Origin: Clostridium sp.
Lineage (GTDB): Bacteria > Bacillota_I > Bacilli_A > RF39 > UBA660
Length of the DNA stretch: 64,000 nucleotides
Direction: 5' to 3'
NCBI GenBank assembly: GCA_022010095.1
Contig: CP091739.1
Coordinates: 310,001 to 374,000 of the forward strand
The position numbers were made by a program, and so were the translations under genes. Of the stretch, positions 34,359 to 47,186 are shown one piece after another. How positions within the stretch are numbered: position 1 is the first letter of the stretch; every line of letters begins with the position of its first letter. The notes beneath the pieces are model-generated. The model did not search any database. It was not told the origin of the DNA and saw only the letters and a list, made by a program, of their open reading frames with translations.

Positions 34359-35547
34359 TTATACTAAATTTGCATTATTTTCTATATACATTTTTAATCC
34401 TTCAAACATTATATTCATACTTGCATTTAAATCTCTATCTAATTTTAAATGACACTTTTCACATTCATATGTCCTTACACTTAAATTCTTATATTTTTTA
34501 TCTCGATTATCGCATCTACTACATATCTGACTTGATGGATAATATTCATATATTTGATAAAACTGCTTTCCTTTGAATCTTGATTTATAATTTAATTGTC
34601 TTAATATTTCATTGAAACATGCATCATTTATATTTTTTGATAGAGTGTTCTTTTTTTACCATTTATTATCATTTCTTTAGTATGTAGTTTTTTTCACAAG
34701 TAATAATGTCATATTCATCTGTAATATTTTTTTAGTTATTTTTATGTATATAGTATTTTTCTTGAATTAGCTAGTTTACTATGCAATACTGCTAATCTCT
34801 TTTTTTACATTTATAATAGTTGTTACTTCCTTTTGCTTTTCTTGAAAGTTCTCTTTGCATTCTCTTTATTCTTTTTTTCATACTTTTTCAATATATTTGT
34901 TATTTTTCAGAACTGTTTCCATCTGATAAAGTTAATAATTTTTTTAATGCCTAAATCTATCCCAACTATTGATGATGGTATCACTTCTTTTATCTTTTCA
35001 CTTATTTCATAAAGAACTGATACATAGTATTTACCATTTGATTCCTTTGAAATAGTTGCATTTAATATTCTTCCATTAATATGTTGTAAATTTCTATAAC
35101 CCCTTATTTTGATATTTTTTTAGTTTAGGAAGCTTAATAGTTTTTAATTTTCTAAATCTAAATCAATGTTACAATAATTATTGTTTTTTTGTATGAGTTA
35201 TATACAGCGTTTGTATTATATGAGTTTCTATTAAACTTACTCTTTGAATTTTTGGATAGTCACTCTGTCTTTTTGAAATATCTTTTTAAAAAGAGTCTTC
35301 TAAATTAAATAATGATTTTTCTAATAACTATACTATCTATTTCTTGTAAGAATGGATATTCATATTTTTAAATAGTTTGTATGATATTTTTATATTTTCA
35401 GATGCTTTTTGTATATTTATCTTCCTTTATCTTATTTAAAAAAAGTAGTTGTATATAAATCTATTACAGCCAAATGTTTTTATTAATAAGTTCTTTTTTT
35501 GTATTTTTATCTGGATATATTCTAAATTTATATGCTCTATAATACAT
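34359..35547 (-). CDS. tnpB: TnpB RNA-guided nuclease (IS200/IS605 family OrfB)
   Basis: Start MYYRAYKFRIYPDKNTKKE at 35547 with AAGGGGG. RuvC motif I is IVGIDLGIKKLL (catalytic Asp), and the zinc ribbon is SSQICSRCDNRDKKY with YECEKCHLKLDRD. The last RuvC Asp is in DRDLNASMNI. About 390 residues after removal of extra bases. No Y1 transposase TnpA is visible on either side, so the element is not autonomous. It sits between the MazG-like gene and polC. Numerous frameshifts in the middle. Confidence 0.88.
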
Positions 35548-35721
35548 GTTTTTCCCCCTTTTAATTTTTTTCTTTAATAATATGGTTTTTTTATCATACA
35601 ATATTAATATACATATAGCAATAGAACTTTACAAAAAAATTTTTAATTATTTTTTTATAATGAGAGAAGAACTTTCCTACTAAGACAAAAAATTATATCA
35701 AGAATGTTGACATAATTTTTT

Positions 35722-36049
35722 TATTTTTTTCTACTCCTTTTTAAATATAATTTTTTTGAAAATCCTCCTCTTTTGATTTTCTTTTTCTTTTTGCATCTAA
35801 TATATCTTCTAGTGTTTTTGTTATGTAGTTTTTGCAATTGATTCCATCACTTCTAACATATCAGCAAGTTCTTCAACAATACTTTCTTCATTTGCTTCAA
35901 CTACTTCATGATATTCTTCATTTAGTTTTTTTGATTAGTTCTTCATTGTATTCAATATCATCTAATATTCTTGTGATAGGCTTTTTCACCATTACTTTCT
36001 ATTATTTCTGGTATTTTTATCTCTTACAAGTTTATTATATTTTTGGCAT
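35722..36049 (-). CDS. MazG-like nucleoside triphosphate pyrophosphohydrolase
   Basis: Start MPKYNKLVRDKIPEIIE at 36049, one base after the stop of the AAA ATPase. The all-alpha NTP-PPase pattern is NEEYHEVVEANEES then IVEELADMLEVMESI (metal-binding Glu/Asp). Ends near 35722 with a basic tail (KRKSKRGGFSKKLYLKG). About 105 residues. Databases label such proteins phosphoribosyl-ATP pyrophosphohydrolase; a house-cleaning role on odd nucleotides is more likely. The exact stop is uncertain because the last codons lie in a long A run. Confidence 0.8.
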
Positions 36050-36050
36050 G

Positions 36051-36943
36051 CTATTTCTCCTTAAATTCATCTTTATGTTCATTAAAAAAATTCTTTGTAT
36101 ATTTTTTTACATTAGAAAGTTCTGTCCATTTCTTAGTTTCAACTGGTGTACTATCTAAATCATAAATAACCGCATCTTTCATTGATAAAAAAAGAATGGC
36201 GAATGCGTTGATATTATAAATTGACAATTATAAAAATCTTACTGAATCTTCTATATATTTTTTTAGTTTCAATTGATTTTTCAGCACTTAAACTATTCTC
36301 TGGTTCATCTAATATATAAATACTATCTTCTTCTATTTCTTTCTCCCAAAACATTAATGCTGATTCACCATTTGATGACTCAACTATATTATTATTAACA
36401 AGTCTATCTCTTATATATTTAGACATAGTCTTTCTTTTAGAATCTAGTGTATCTCTTATACTTTCAAAGTCATCAAAATACATTGTATCGCTGTTACTAT
36501 ATTTATTTTTCTAAAAAAATCATGTGCTAATTTTTTTCCTTTTCTACGATTTATATGAGTATTAATACTTCTTATATCAAGTAAATAATCAAATACATCA
36601 TCACTAGTTATTGTTTTTTTATTGTAATTGGTGTTTCAAAACTCATTTCATATGTTGTATGTTTTTACATATATATTAAAGTATGATCCTTTATCTATTT
36701 TTTTGTTTTTTTCTATTAGAGTTTATCTTTTTCAGATATTATATTTAATATTGTACTTTTTACCACTACCATTGCCACCATAAAAAAACACGTAATAGAA
36801 CCAAATTTTATATCTTTTAGTCTTTTACTACTAAATATCCCAATAGGATAATAATTATTATATATATTTCTTATATCACTACCAAGTACATAGTTATTTT
36901 CTTCTTTATCATCAAGTAAAGTAAAGCTTTTTAAATATATCAT
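36051..36943 (-). CDS. AAA/ABC-type ATPase (RecF-like, OLD/AAA_23 type)
   Basis: Walker A GGNGSGKSTILN, ABC signature SNGESALMFWE, Walker B SIYILDEPENSLS and switch FIISTHSPFFLS, in that order over about 295 residues. No coiled-coil arm of SMC length. Start MIYLKSFTLLDD at 36943 is chosen because the promoter at 36960-36989 would place the transcript start downstream of the longer open frame's ATG. The middle shows a short insert (KYIRDRLVNNNIVES). Such ATPases occur in nucleic-acid repair and defence; function here unknown. Coupled to the MazG-like gene. Confidence 0.75.
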
Positions 36944-36959
36944 ACCTTTCACCAATATC

Positions 36960-36989
36960 ATTATATTATACCAAACATTAGTTTGTCAA
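36960..36989 (-). promoter_or_regulatory. Sigma-A promoter of the ATPase/MazG operon
   Basis: Perfect TTGACA, 18-base spacer, TATAAT on the minus strand. The predicted start falls near 36953. Confidence 0.8.
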
Positions 36990-36997
36990 TGTGATAA

Positions 36998-37701
36998 TTA
37001 TTTTTTATTATAATCAGTTATATCTTCATATTTAAACATTTGATTAAATGCTTTTTTAATAAAACTTTGACTCTTGTATACTTCTATCATTTCTAGTTTT
37101 TTTATGATATGTATATTCATCTAATAATCCATTATTGTCTGTCTTATTTTTTTGATTTTTCTTTTTTTAGAATAGTATTTTTCCAAAAATATTTTTAATT
37201 TACCTACAGGATCATTATCATAAATACTTGTAACTATTTTTATTTGTCATTTTTATGATGAATGTGTCCATACTCTCCCTGTTTATTATGAGTAACTATA
37301 TCATTCCATTCTTTTTTATGCATAATATAGTCTAGCTCTTTTTTTGATTTTTTTCTTTTCCCTTTTTTTCCATTCACTTCTTTTACCATGAACTTTATCA
37401 GGCATTTTTAAAAATACTACTTTATCATCACTTATTTTTAAGAGCATTTTTCTATTTCTTTATCTCTTACTCTTTTTATTACCACATGTTATACACACTA
37501 CTAAATATTTGTCTTTTATCAAGTAAGATGATCCCCAAAGTGTTTCATCATCAGGATGTGCTACTATCATTAAATTATCTACTTTATCCCAATCTTTAAA
37601 ATTAATATAACTATGAGGAAAAAAAATATATTTTTGAATGATATAAAAATAAAAATTATATCTATTATAATTATTGGTAATAATACTATTCTCTTATTCA
37701 T
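36998..37701 (-). CDS. PIG-L family deacetylase, membrane anchored
   Basis: Start MNKRIVLLPIIIIDIIF at 37701 behind AGGAG: an N-terminal membrane anchor. Then the zinc-dependent deacetylase motif MIVAHPDDETLWGSS and the downstream HxxH-type GEYGHIHHK. Family members remove acetyl groups from GlcNAc-type sugars. About 230 residues, C-terminus RQTIMDYYEYTYHKK to KYEDITDYNKK. Extracellular placement of the catalytic domain (anchor first, Lys-rich start) suggests cell-wall or surface glycan modification; inference. Many A-run shifts. Confidence 0.75.
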
Positions 37702-37819
37702 ACATATCTCCTCAAGACAGATTATATCATTAAATTGCTTTTATAGTAAATTGTTTAAGTGAAAGATTATAGCTTTATTTTTTTCGTGATATGATTTTTA
37801 TTATAATTTAATGATTATT

Positions 37820-37851
37820 TTTTTGTAGTCTCAAATTTGGACCGCAAAATT
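37820..37851. repeat. Degenerate copy of the GCGGTCCC palindrome
   Basis: TTTTGTAGTCTCAAATTT-GGACCGCAAAA pattern: right arm matches the other palindromes exactly, left arm has two changes. Just downstream of the ORF6N gene stop. Confidence 0.5.
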
Positions 37852-37870
37852 ACATTATGTATCTCATTGA

Positions 37871-38732
37871 TCAAAGTAATATTTCTATTCTACTAACTAA
37901 ATCATTAATAAATATTTTTTTCATTCATTTTTATACATATAACTATATTTTTTTACCTAAATCTTTAAGCGACATGCCACTTACATAAACTGTTTTTTTC
38001 TATCAAGAATAATATATCTATCATGAAATAAATCATTATTTATAAATGTAACATTTGAATATTGTTTACTATATTTGTTTATTAAAAATATTATCTAAGT
38101 TTTTTTGATATAACATATATCTTTTTTTATTTATATTTTTTTAATATATCAAACAATTCCTTATTTGCATAATTATCAACTATAATTATTTCTTCATATG
38201 CTTCATTAAGTATATCTAATAATAATGAATATGAATCATATATACATCCTTCATATATTATTGAATTTTTGTTTAGCTGATAATTTATTAAAAAGATTCT
38301 TCAAGTTTTTAAGATTCGTTCTTCATGATTTAAAATTATAGAGTCTTTATTATTATATGTTAAATATTTTTCTCATATATACAAATGCATCTATTATTTT
38401 TCATACTTATTATGTCAGCAACACTTGTATGTAATATTGTAGCGAGCATAGCAACTCCTTGTTCTGTAAAAGCATAAGGCAGGGTTCTAGTTTTTGATTT
38501 TTGCGGTCCCAAATTGGGACCGCAAATTATATTAAATTCTTCTTCTGTTAATTTAAACATATACCTTTCTGGAAATTTATTAAGGTTTCTTTTTAACTGC
38601 TTGATTAATTGATTTTTGTACCATTTTTTTGCACTCATAAAGTCTAGCTAAATCATAATCTAGCATCACTTGTTTGCCTCTTATTTCGTAAATTATATTT
38701 TCTATTTTTTCTGTTTCAGTTATCTCATTCAT
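37871..38732 (-). CDS. ORF6N-domain protein with C-terminal HD-R/PLD-like region
   Basis: N-terminal ORF6N DNA-binding domain: IYEIRGKQVMLDYDLARLYE, NLNKFPERYMFKLTEEEF, TLPYAFTEQGVAMLATIL. Linker with HEERILKLEE. C-terminal part DEAYEEIIIVDNYANKEL-like and FHDRYIILDRK, resembling the phospholipase D-like module often fused to ORF6N/KilA-N domains. About 285 residues. RBS AAAGGAG. A perfect 27-base palindrome lies inside the coding sequence (38500-38526, encoding CGPNLGPQ). Such proteins are frequent in phages and mobile elements. Confidence 0.78.
38500..38526. repeat. Perfect palindrome inside the ORF6N gene
   Basis: Arms TTTGCGGTCCCAA / TTGGGACCGCAAA around one central base. The same core recurs at 38762 and, with different outer bases, at 38988. 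Confidence 0.85.
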
Positions 38733-38761
38733 GATAATTTTCTCCTTTTAATTATTATCAT

Positions 38762-38791
38762 TTTTGCGGTCCCCAAATTGGGACCGCAAAA
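38762..38791. repeat. Palindrome copy upstream of the ORF6N start
   Basis: TTTTGCGGTCC(C)CCAA / TTGGGACCGCAAAA; one arm has CCCC opposite GGG, perhaps another extra base. Thirty bases upstream of the ORF6N start, within its 5' untranslated region. Confidence 0.8.
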
Positions 38792-38812
38792 TTATTTCTT
38801 GTTTCTTTAGAT

Positions 38813-38926
38813 AAAAAAGCGGAATACATCTATTAGATATATTCCGCATCATGTATACCTTTTCTTGCCTAAAAAGTATACTTTATCGTCCAAATTGTCA
38901 CATTAACATGGCAAGTAATTAATGTA
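38813..38926 (-). ncRNA. Structured small RNA or attenuator leader with complementary hairpin loops
   Basis: Promoter TTGAAT-17-TATAAT (38933-38961) would start at about 38926. Hairpin A: ACATTAA / TTAATGT (38900-38925), loop containing CTTGCC. Hairpin B: GTATAC+TTTT / AAAA+GTATAC (38853-38881), loop containing GGCAAG, exactly complementary to the hairpin A loop (possible kissing loop). Terminator C: GCGGAATA..ATCT / AGAT..TATTCCGC (38819-38847) followed by TTTTTTAT. No open frame. No known family recognised. Downstream lies the palindrome and the ORF6N gene. Confidence 0.55.
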
Positions 38927-38932
38927 AGTTAT

Positions 38933-38961
38933 ATTATATAATTAATATATACCAAATTCAA
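38933..38961 (-). promoter_or_regulatory. Promoter of the structured RNA / ORF6N gene
   Basis: TTGAAT (38956-38961), 17-base spacer, TATAAT (38933-38938) on the minus strand. Confidence 0.55.
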
Positions 38962-38987
38962 TAATTTTTTTATATAATCTTTTTAGT

Positions 38988-39018
38988 ATTCTAAGGTCCC
39001 AAATTGGGACCTTAGAAT
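38988..39018. repeat. Perfect palindrome with variant outer arms
   Basis: Fifteen-base arms ATTCTAAGGTCCCAA / TTGGGACCTTAGAAT around one base. The core GGTCCCAAATTGGGACC is shared with the ORF6N palindromes, while the outer bases differ on both arms in a compensated way. A weak further copy (GCAGTCACAA..TTGACCACA) lies at 39033-39060. Confidence 0.8.
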
Positions 39019-39098
39019 ATTCCTTTTTTTTTTTGCAGTCACAATTTTTGACCACAAAATTATTAATGTTGTTATAATAAGTTGAGTTACATTTTTAA

Positions 39099-41852
<2,754 letters not shown>

Positions 41853-41868
41853 CTTTTTTTCACTTCCT

Positions 41869-42590
41869 TTATAATTTAATATCTTGGTCCATAGAATTTA
41901 CATAATTCATAAATCTATCAAGAAATGCAAATTCAAGGCCATTATCTTTTTTTCTTTTTTTCTTCTCTATATATTTCTTTTTAATATGGATAAAGCTGAG
42001 TCATCATCATTTGTAGTAACTTTTAGATATTTTTTTCTTTATCTACTCCTACTCCACTTTTAGTATGCATATTAAATGATTCTACTTTATCACTACTTGT
42101 TATATATCCTAAATACATTCTATTAGTAAATTCTTCTTTTTCATGTAATTTAGCTTCGTCTATATCTAACTCATCATAATCATCATGAGGAATATCAAGT
42201 TTTAATACTATATTAGATTTCATATATTCCATCATCCATGTTATAGCATAGTTAACATTATCTTCTGTATAGTATAGTCCATTAGTAAAATCTTCTCTAA
42301 ACTTTCTTTTAAGATTCATTCTTTCTTCCTTAGTAATATCTTTATATTTAAGAACTGAATTATATAAACTAATTCTATATATGAACCAGTTAATCCATAC
42401 ATCGCATATTCTAAGAAAACCAATGTTTCCTTTTGAAAAAAATACTTTAGATGTTTTTTTCTATACCGTTTGCATTATCACCAATAGAAGGTATAAGTCC
42501 ATTTAAACTTATACTTTCATAATTATCTCTACTCGTAAAATGATAGAATGCGTTTTCACCATCAAATTCGTTTAAATCAATTGTGTTCAT
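41869..42590 (-). CDS. Hypothetical protein between aspS and lysS
   Basis: Start [20 protein letters not shown] at 42590, coupled to aspS by TAATG. Features: NAFYHFTSRDNYESI with GLIPSIG (a pattern seen at the start of some ADP-ribosyltransferase-like or RES-like folds), a Trp-rich stretch ICDVWINWFIYRIS, KLDIPHDDYDELD, and a charged end (REEKKKKDNGLEFAF). About 235 residues. No signal peptide. Function not assigned; the ART-like idea is weak. Confidence 0.6.
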
Positions 42591-44342
42591 TAGTCACGAA
42601 CCTTGATATGAGTTTCTCTAAGTTGTTTTTCAAATACTTCATTTGGGCATCCCATTAATGCATCAGCTCCATTAGCAGCCATTGGGAATGCTACCATTTC
42701 TCTTATGTTTTCTTCATCTTTTAAAAGCATAAGAATTCTATCAAGTCCAGGAGCCATACCAGCATGAGGTGGCGCACCAAATTGAAATGCTTGATATAAT
42801 GATGGGAATTTACTTTCAACAACACTTTCATCATAACCAGCTATTTCAAATGCTTTTTTAAGTATTACTGGACTATAATTTCTTTCACCACCACTTGCCA
42901 TTTCAAGACCATTACATACAAAGTCATATTGACATGCAACTATATCACCAGGATTTTTATTAAGTAAAGCATCAAGACCACCATTTGGCATACTAAATGG
43001 ATTGTGTGTAAAATCCCATTTATTATCTTCTTCATTCCATTCATAGAATGGGAAATCAACAATGATACAGAATTCAAATCTACTCTTATCTACAAGATTT
43101 AATTCATTGCCTAGTTTAAGTCTTAATGAACCACAAAGTTTATCAAATTTTTTTCACCTTTGTTACCACATATAATTACTACAGTATTTCCTTTTTTTCA
43201 AGTTTTTAATGTTTTTAACAAGTTCTTCTTTTTTTCATTATCACTAAACAATTTAGCCATTGAACCAGTTATTTCATCATTATATTTAATGAATCCAGAG
43301 TGAACTAGCACCTAAATTTTTATATTCTTCTTCTAGTTTTTTTATAGAAACTATTAGATTTATCATTTTGAGGAAGAACCATACATTTTACTTCTTTGTC
43401 TTTAAATACAACACTTTCATTTTTTTAGAAAGTAATTCAGTAATATTAACAATTTCAAATGGTATTCTTAAGTCTGGTTTATCACTACCATATTTTTCCA
43501 TTGCTTCTTTAAATGGTATTCTTCTAAATGGTACTGGAGATACTTCTTTATTACCAAATTTCTTAAATGTATCATAAAAATACCCTTTGTCCTACAAGAA
43601 ATACATCTTCTTGAGTAGCAAATGACATTTCAAAGTCTAATTGATAAAATTCTCCATATAATCTATCACTTCTTGGATCTTCATCTCTAAAGCATGGTGC
43701 GATCTGGAAATATCTATCAAATCCACTACACATTAATAATTGTTTGAATATTTGAGGTGCTTGAGGAAGAGCATAGAATTTACCTTTGAATTTTCTACTT
43801 GGTACTATGAAGTCCCTTGCTCCTTCTGGACTAGATGCTGTTAAGATTGGTGTTTGAATTTCAGTGAATTTCATATCCTTCATAGTATGTCTTATGAAAT
43901 CAATTACTTCTGTTCTAAATTTAATACCATCATGAACACTTTTGTTTCTTAAATCTAAATAACGATATTTAAGTCTTGTTTCTTCGCTTGAAGATTTACT
44001 ATTTTTTTAACTTCGAATGGAAGCGTTTTTATATACATCACCTAGTACTTCTAACTCCTTAATTTCAATTTCAATTTCACCGGTTTTCATGTTTTTATTA
44101 ACCATTTCAGGTGTTCTTGAAACTACTTTTCCAAGAACAGTAACAGTGCTTTCACGATTAAGACGGCTATATTCAGTATTTTCACTAATTAGTTGTACTA
44201 TGCCTGTTTCATCTCTTAATGCTATGAATACTAGACTTCCTAAATTTCTTACATTCTCAATCCATCCAGCAACTCTTACTTCCTTATTTTCATATTCTTT
44301 TGTTACTTCACCACAATATATATTTCTATATTTGTTAGCCAT
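42590..44342 (-). CDS. aspS: Aspartyl-tRNA synthetase
   Basis: Charges tRNA-Asp. N-terminal OB fold ([20 protein letters not shown]), motif 1 [20 protein letters not shown], flipping-loop [20 protein letters not shown], motif 2 [19 protein letters not shown], bacterial insertion (GAD-like) domain, and motif 3 [15 protein letters not shown]. About 580 residues, normal. RBS AAGGAGG. Breaks near 44027, 43585, 43330, 43425 and 43150-43230. Regulated by the T-box upstream. Confidence 0.96.
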
Positions 44343-44361
44343 AATAATTCCTCCTTTATAA

Positions 44362-44592
44362 ACAAAAAAAGAATCTAATTTGTAAGAGCGATTTTTGTTC
44401 GCTGTACCATCTTACTTCATAGATTCATTATTTCTACCTTTTTAGTCTTTATAGCAGACAGGCTTATTTGCTCTGGAAATTGTCACGTATTTTTTATTCA
44501 TTATTCACCTATTATTAGTTTCCACCAGCCACTAACTCTCTATTAAGGGAAATAAATAATTACTACTTTCCTTCATCGCTTATGAGTAGATT
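44362..44592 (-). promoter_or_regulatory. T-box riboswitch of aspS
   Basis: Leader with a long stem I (AAGCGATGAAGGAAAGTAG, AGAGAGTTAGTGGCTGG), the T-box sequence GATGGTACAGCGAAC (complement at 44400-44412), an antiterminator (AGCGA / TCGCT) and a competing terminator GAATCTA..GTAAGA / TCTTAC..TAGATTC followed by TTTTTTTG. Uncharged tRNA-Asp binding should favour read-through. The specifier codon could be GAC in the segment ACGTGACAATTTCC; not proven. Confidence 0.88.
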
Positions 44593-44619
44593 ATAGTTTA
44601 TTTGATACCATTTTGTCAA
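44590..44619 (-). promoter_or_regulatory. Promoter of the aspS operon
   Basis: Perfect TTGACA, 18-base spacer, perfect TATAAT on the minus strand, just upstream of the T-box. Confidence 0.85.
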
Positions 44620-44656
44620 TAGTTTTTTTAATAGTGATATGAAATTAAATAAATAA

Positions 44657-45361
44657 TTACATTTTATGAGAATTACCTTTTTCAAATGCTTCAATAGCCA
44701 TATCAACATCATTTAGTGTTCCATATAACTGTTCTAATTTTTCTATCATAATTAACCCTACAATTATTTAAATCACCACCACCTGCGATAAACTGTTGTT
44801 TTTTTCACTTATTATTCTATTAATTTCAGACATAATTCTATCTCTATTATTAGTTAAATCATGAGCAGTATTTATTCTACCTAAATCTGCCATATTTTTA
44901 AATTTTTCTTCTCTTTCTTTATTATGCCTTGCTTGTTCAGAATTATCAAGTGCTACTTCATCATTATCTTCTAAAAAGTGCTTATCAGTTGATGATAAAT
45001 ATTCACCATTCGCATTACTTTCTTTTAAATCTCTTAGATTTTCTGTTACGTCTTTTCTAAATGTTTTTTTAAATTTACTTCTCAATAAGTCAGTTTTAGT
45101 AATAGTATCTTGCATATCTTCTTGATTTCTTCTCTTTTCTGCTTCTTCCTGTGTTTCAGCTTTTGTAGTTTCTAAATATCTTTCAAAAAGCTTACTATTT
45201 TTCTCTTCATATGCTTCATTAACTCTTTCTGTTAACTCTTCTCTATCTTCAGTTGAAAGCATAGGCAAAATACTAGTAATATCACCTTTATCTAATAATT
45301 TATTAATTTTCTTAGATTCTTCAATTGTACTACTTTCATTAGATTTATTTACTTGTTCCAT
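44657..45361 (-). CDS. Charged coiled-coil hypothetical protein
   Basis: Start MEQVNKSNESSTIEESKK at 45361 with GGAG six bases upstream (the longer open frame starts five codons earlier without one). Strongly acidic/basic helical protein: TEDREELTERVNEAYEEKN, KHFLEDNDEVALDNSEQ, EINRIISEK. After correction the end reads KLEQLYGTLNDVDMAIEA. About 235 residues, Cys-poor, no membrane segment. Not recognised. Confidence 0.6.
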
Positions 45362-45453
45362 AACTACTCCATTCATATTTTTCTATTTACAAAAATAATT
45401 ATATCAAAGTGAACATAAAATATCTATATTTTTATTAAATATTAATTAAATAG

Positions 45454-47146
45454 TTATTTAATCTTTTTAACTTTCTCTTTTTGAGTTTGAACACTATTAG
45501 ATAAGTTATATATTCTTTTTTTAATATTTCATTTAATTCATTTTACTATATCATTTATGTCATTACTAGAAATATCATATGTTATGATACCCTTTAATTC
45601 TTCTTCGCTCACTTCTTTACTTAATTTATTGTATTCTTCTTTAATACTGTTAATCAAGAAGTCAATATGTTTGTTATTACTTTCACTTCTAGCAAAACGA
45701 AATATACTTATTAAATATAAACATTCATTTACATATTCACTATTAGTATAATCATCTTTTTATCTTATTTAGAATATCTTGTCTACTTTGAATTAATGCA
45801 TCCATTTCACTTTCTTTTGAAATAGATACCATTCTTTCAAGTACTGGATGTAATCTCATTCTAAAAATATCTTTCATATTCTTTTTATATATTTTTATAT
45901 TGTAATGTTTTATAATCAATTCTTAAATTTATACCATCACTAAAAAGTAGTTATGTATTTTTAAATAAGTTTCTATTTCATCTTTATCTTGTATAAATAA
46001 ACTAAGTAATCTTTCTTTTTATTTCTTTCTTTTTTTATCTTCATCTTTACTTATGCTAGGCAATATATCTTTACTTATATTTAATATATCTTTATATAGT
46101 TCATTATCACTTTCACATGGCTTTCCATTAAATGTATCAATGCAATTATTAATAAGTTCTAAGATATCATGATATTCTTTACTAGATTCACTACTTCTTT
46201 TTTTAATTTATCAAGTATTCTATTTAAATCACTTACTAAATTATTATATAATCCTTCTTCTGTATATAATATAAGACCTGTATTTGTTTTTAAACTATTT
46301 ATATCAGCATTATATTTATCTATAAGACTTTTTACTATAGAATTAATATCATCACTTCCATGATAATATTCAACATATACGCTTATTTCACTAATTAATG
46401 TTTCTATTTCATTAGAATGATTTTTGAATATTCACAGGTACCTATTTATCTTTAATATTTACATAATCAAGTATTGCTTCTTTTAAGAAGATTTCATTTA
46501 AGAAATAATATAAATAACTATCTTTATAAGGACATGGTTTGTTAGATTTATCTTTATTATATGGAATTCCACCTAAAACTGGATGCATTGCGATTAATGT
46601 TTTTCTTTCCCTATCAATTTTCCATTTTATAGGTTCTACTTTATATGATGATAATATTCTTGCATTTCCATTCTTATCCTCTATAAATATATTTTTTTCA
46701 CCATCAATTAAATATTCTTTACATTTTTGTAGTTATAGAAGATGGAGAAACATATGTATTTAAATCACCAAAAAGTATATGTTTTTTTCCAGTAAATTTT
46801 TTTGTTTTTTTAATATTAATAATTCTATTTTTTTAGCACATTTTCAAAGAAAAAAATATAAATTATAAATTGATAATGCAGTTCTAGGATAATATCCAAG
46901 TTCTATTTCATCCACACCTCTAGGTATATTACCAACTATGTCTTCAAATGCTTCGTCACTCAATTTAATAATTGGCAATATTACAGATTTTAAAGAAAAT
47001 TCCCTTCTATTTTCAAAAGTTAGATAATGATGTGAATATACTTTTATCAAAATCTTCAATATAATATTCATCTGGAGTATCTAAATATTCAGAATCAGAC
47101 AAATCATATTTACCAGAAACAACTATTTCTAAAGAATTATTTCTAC
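45454..47146 (-). pseudogene. 3' part of a large unknown gene split by an IS3-family element
   Basis: Continues exactly the frame of the 5' fragment at 48615-48729 after removing the element and one TAC copy (junction TLAGRNNSLEIVV). Readable blocks: SDSEYLDTPDEYYIEDF, LPIIKLSDEAFEDIVGNIP, LGYYPRTALSIYNLYFF, KIDRERKTLIAMHPVLGG, KPCPYKDSYLYYFLNEIF, EYYHGSDDINSIVKSLID, MRLHPVLERMVSISKESE. The intact protein would be about 600 residues and mostly helical toward the C-terminus. No family recognised. Many extra-base shifts. Ends KVKKIK at 45454. Confidence 0.6.
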
Positions 47147-47186
47147 TGAACTGAACCCCAAAAGTTGGACAGTTTATAAATAGTTT

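Noticed and set aside
36051..38732. A defence island (ATPase, MazG, PIG-L, ORF6N)
   Set aside because: The genes are individually mobile-like, but no recognised defence pair or system composition is present; the ATPase and MazG-like gene form a small operon of unknown role.
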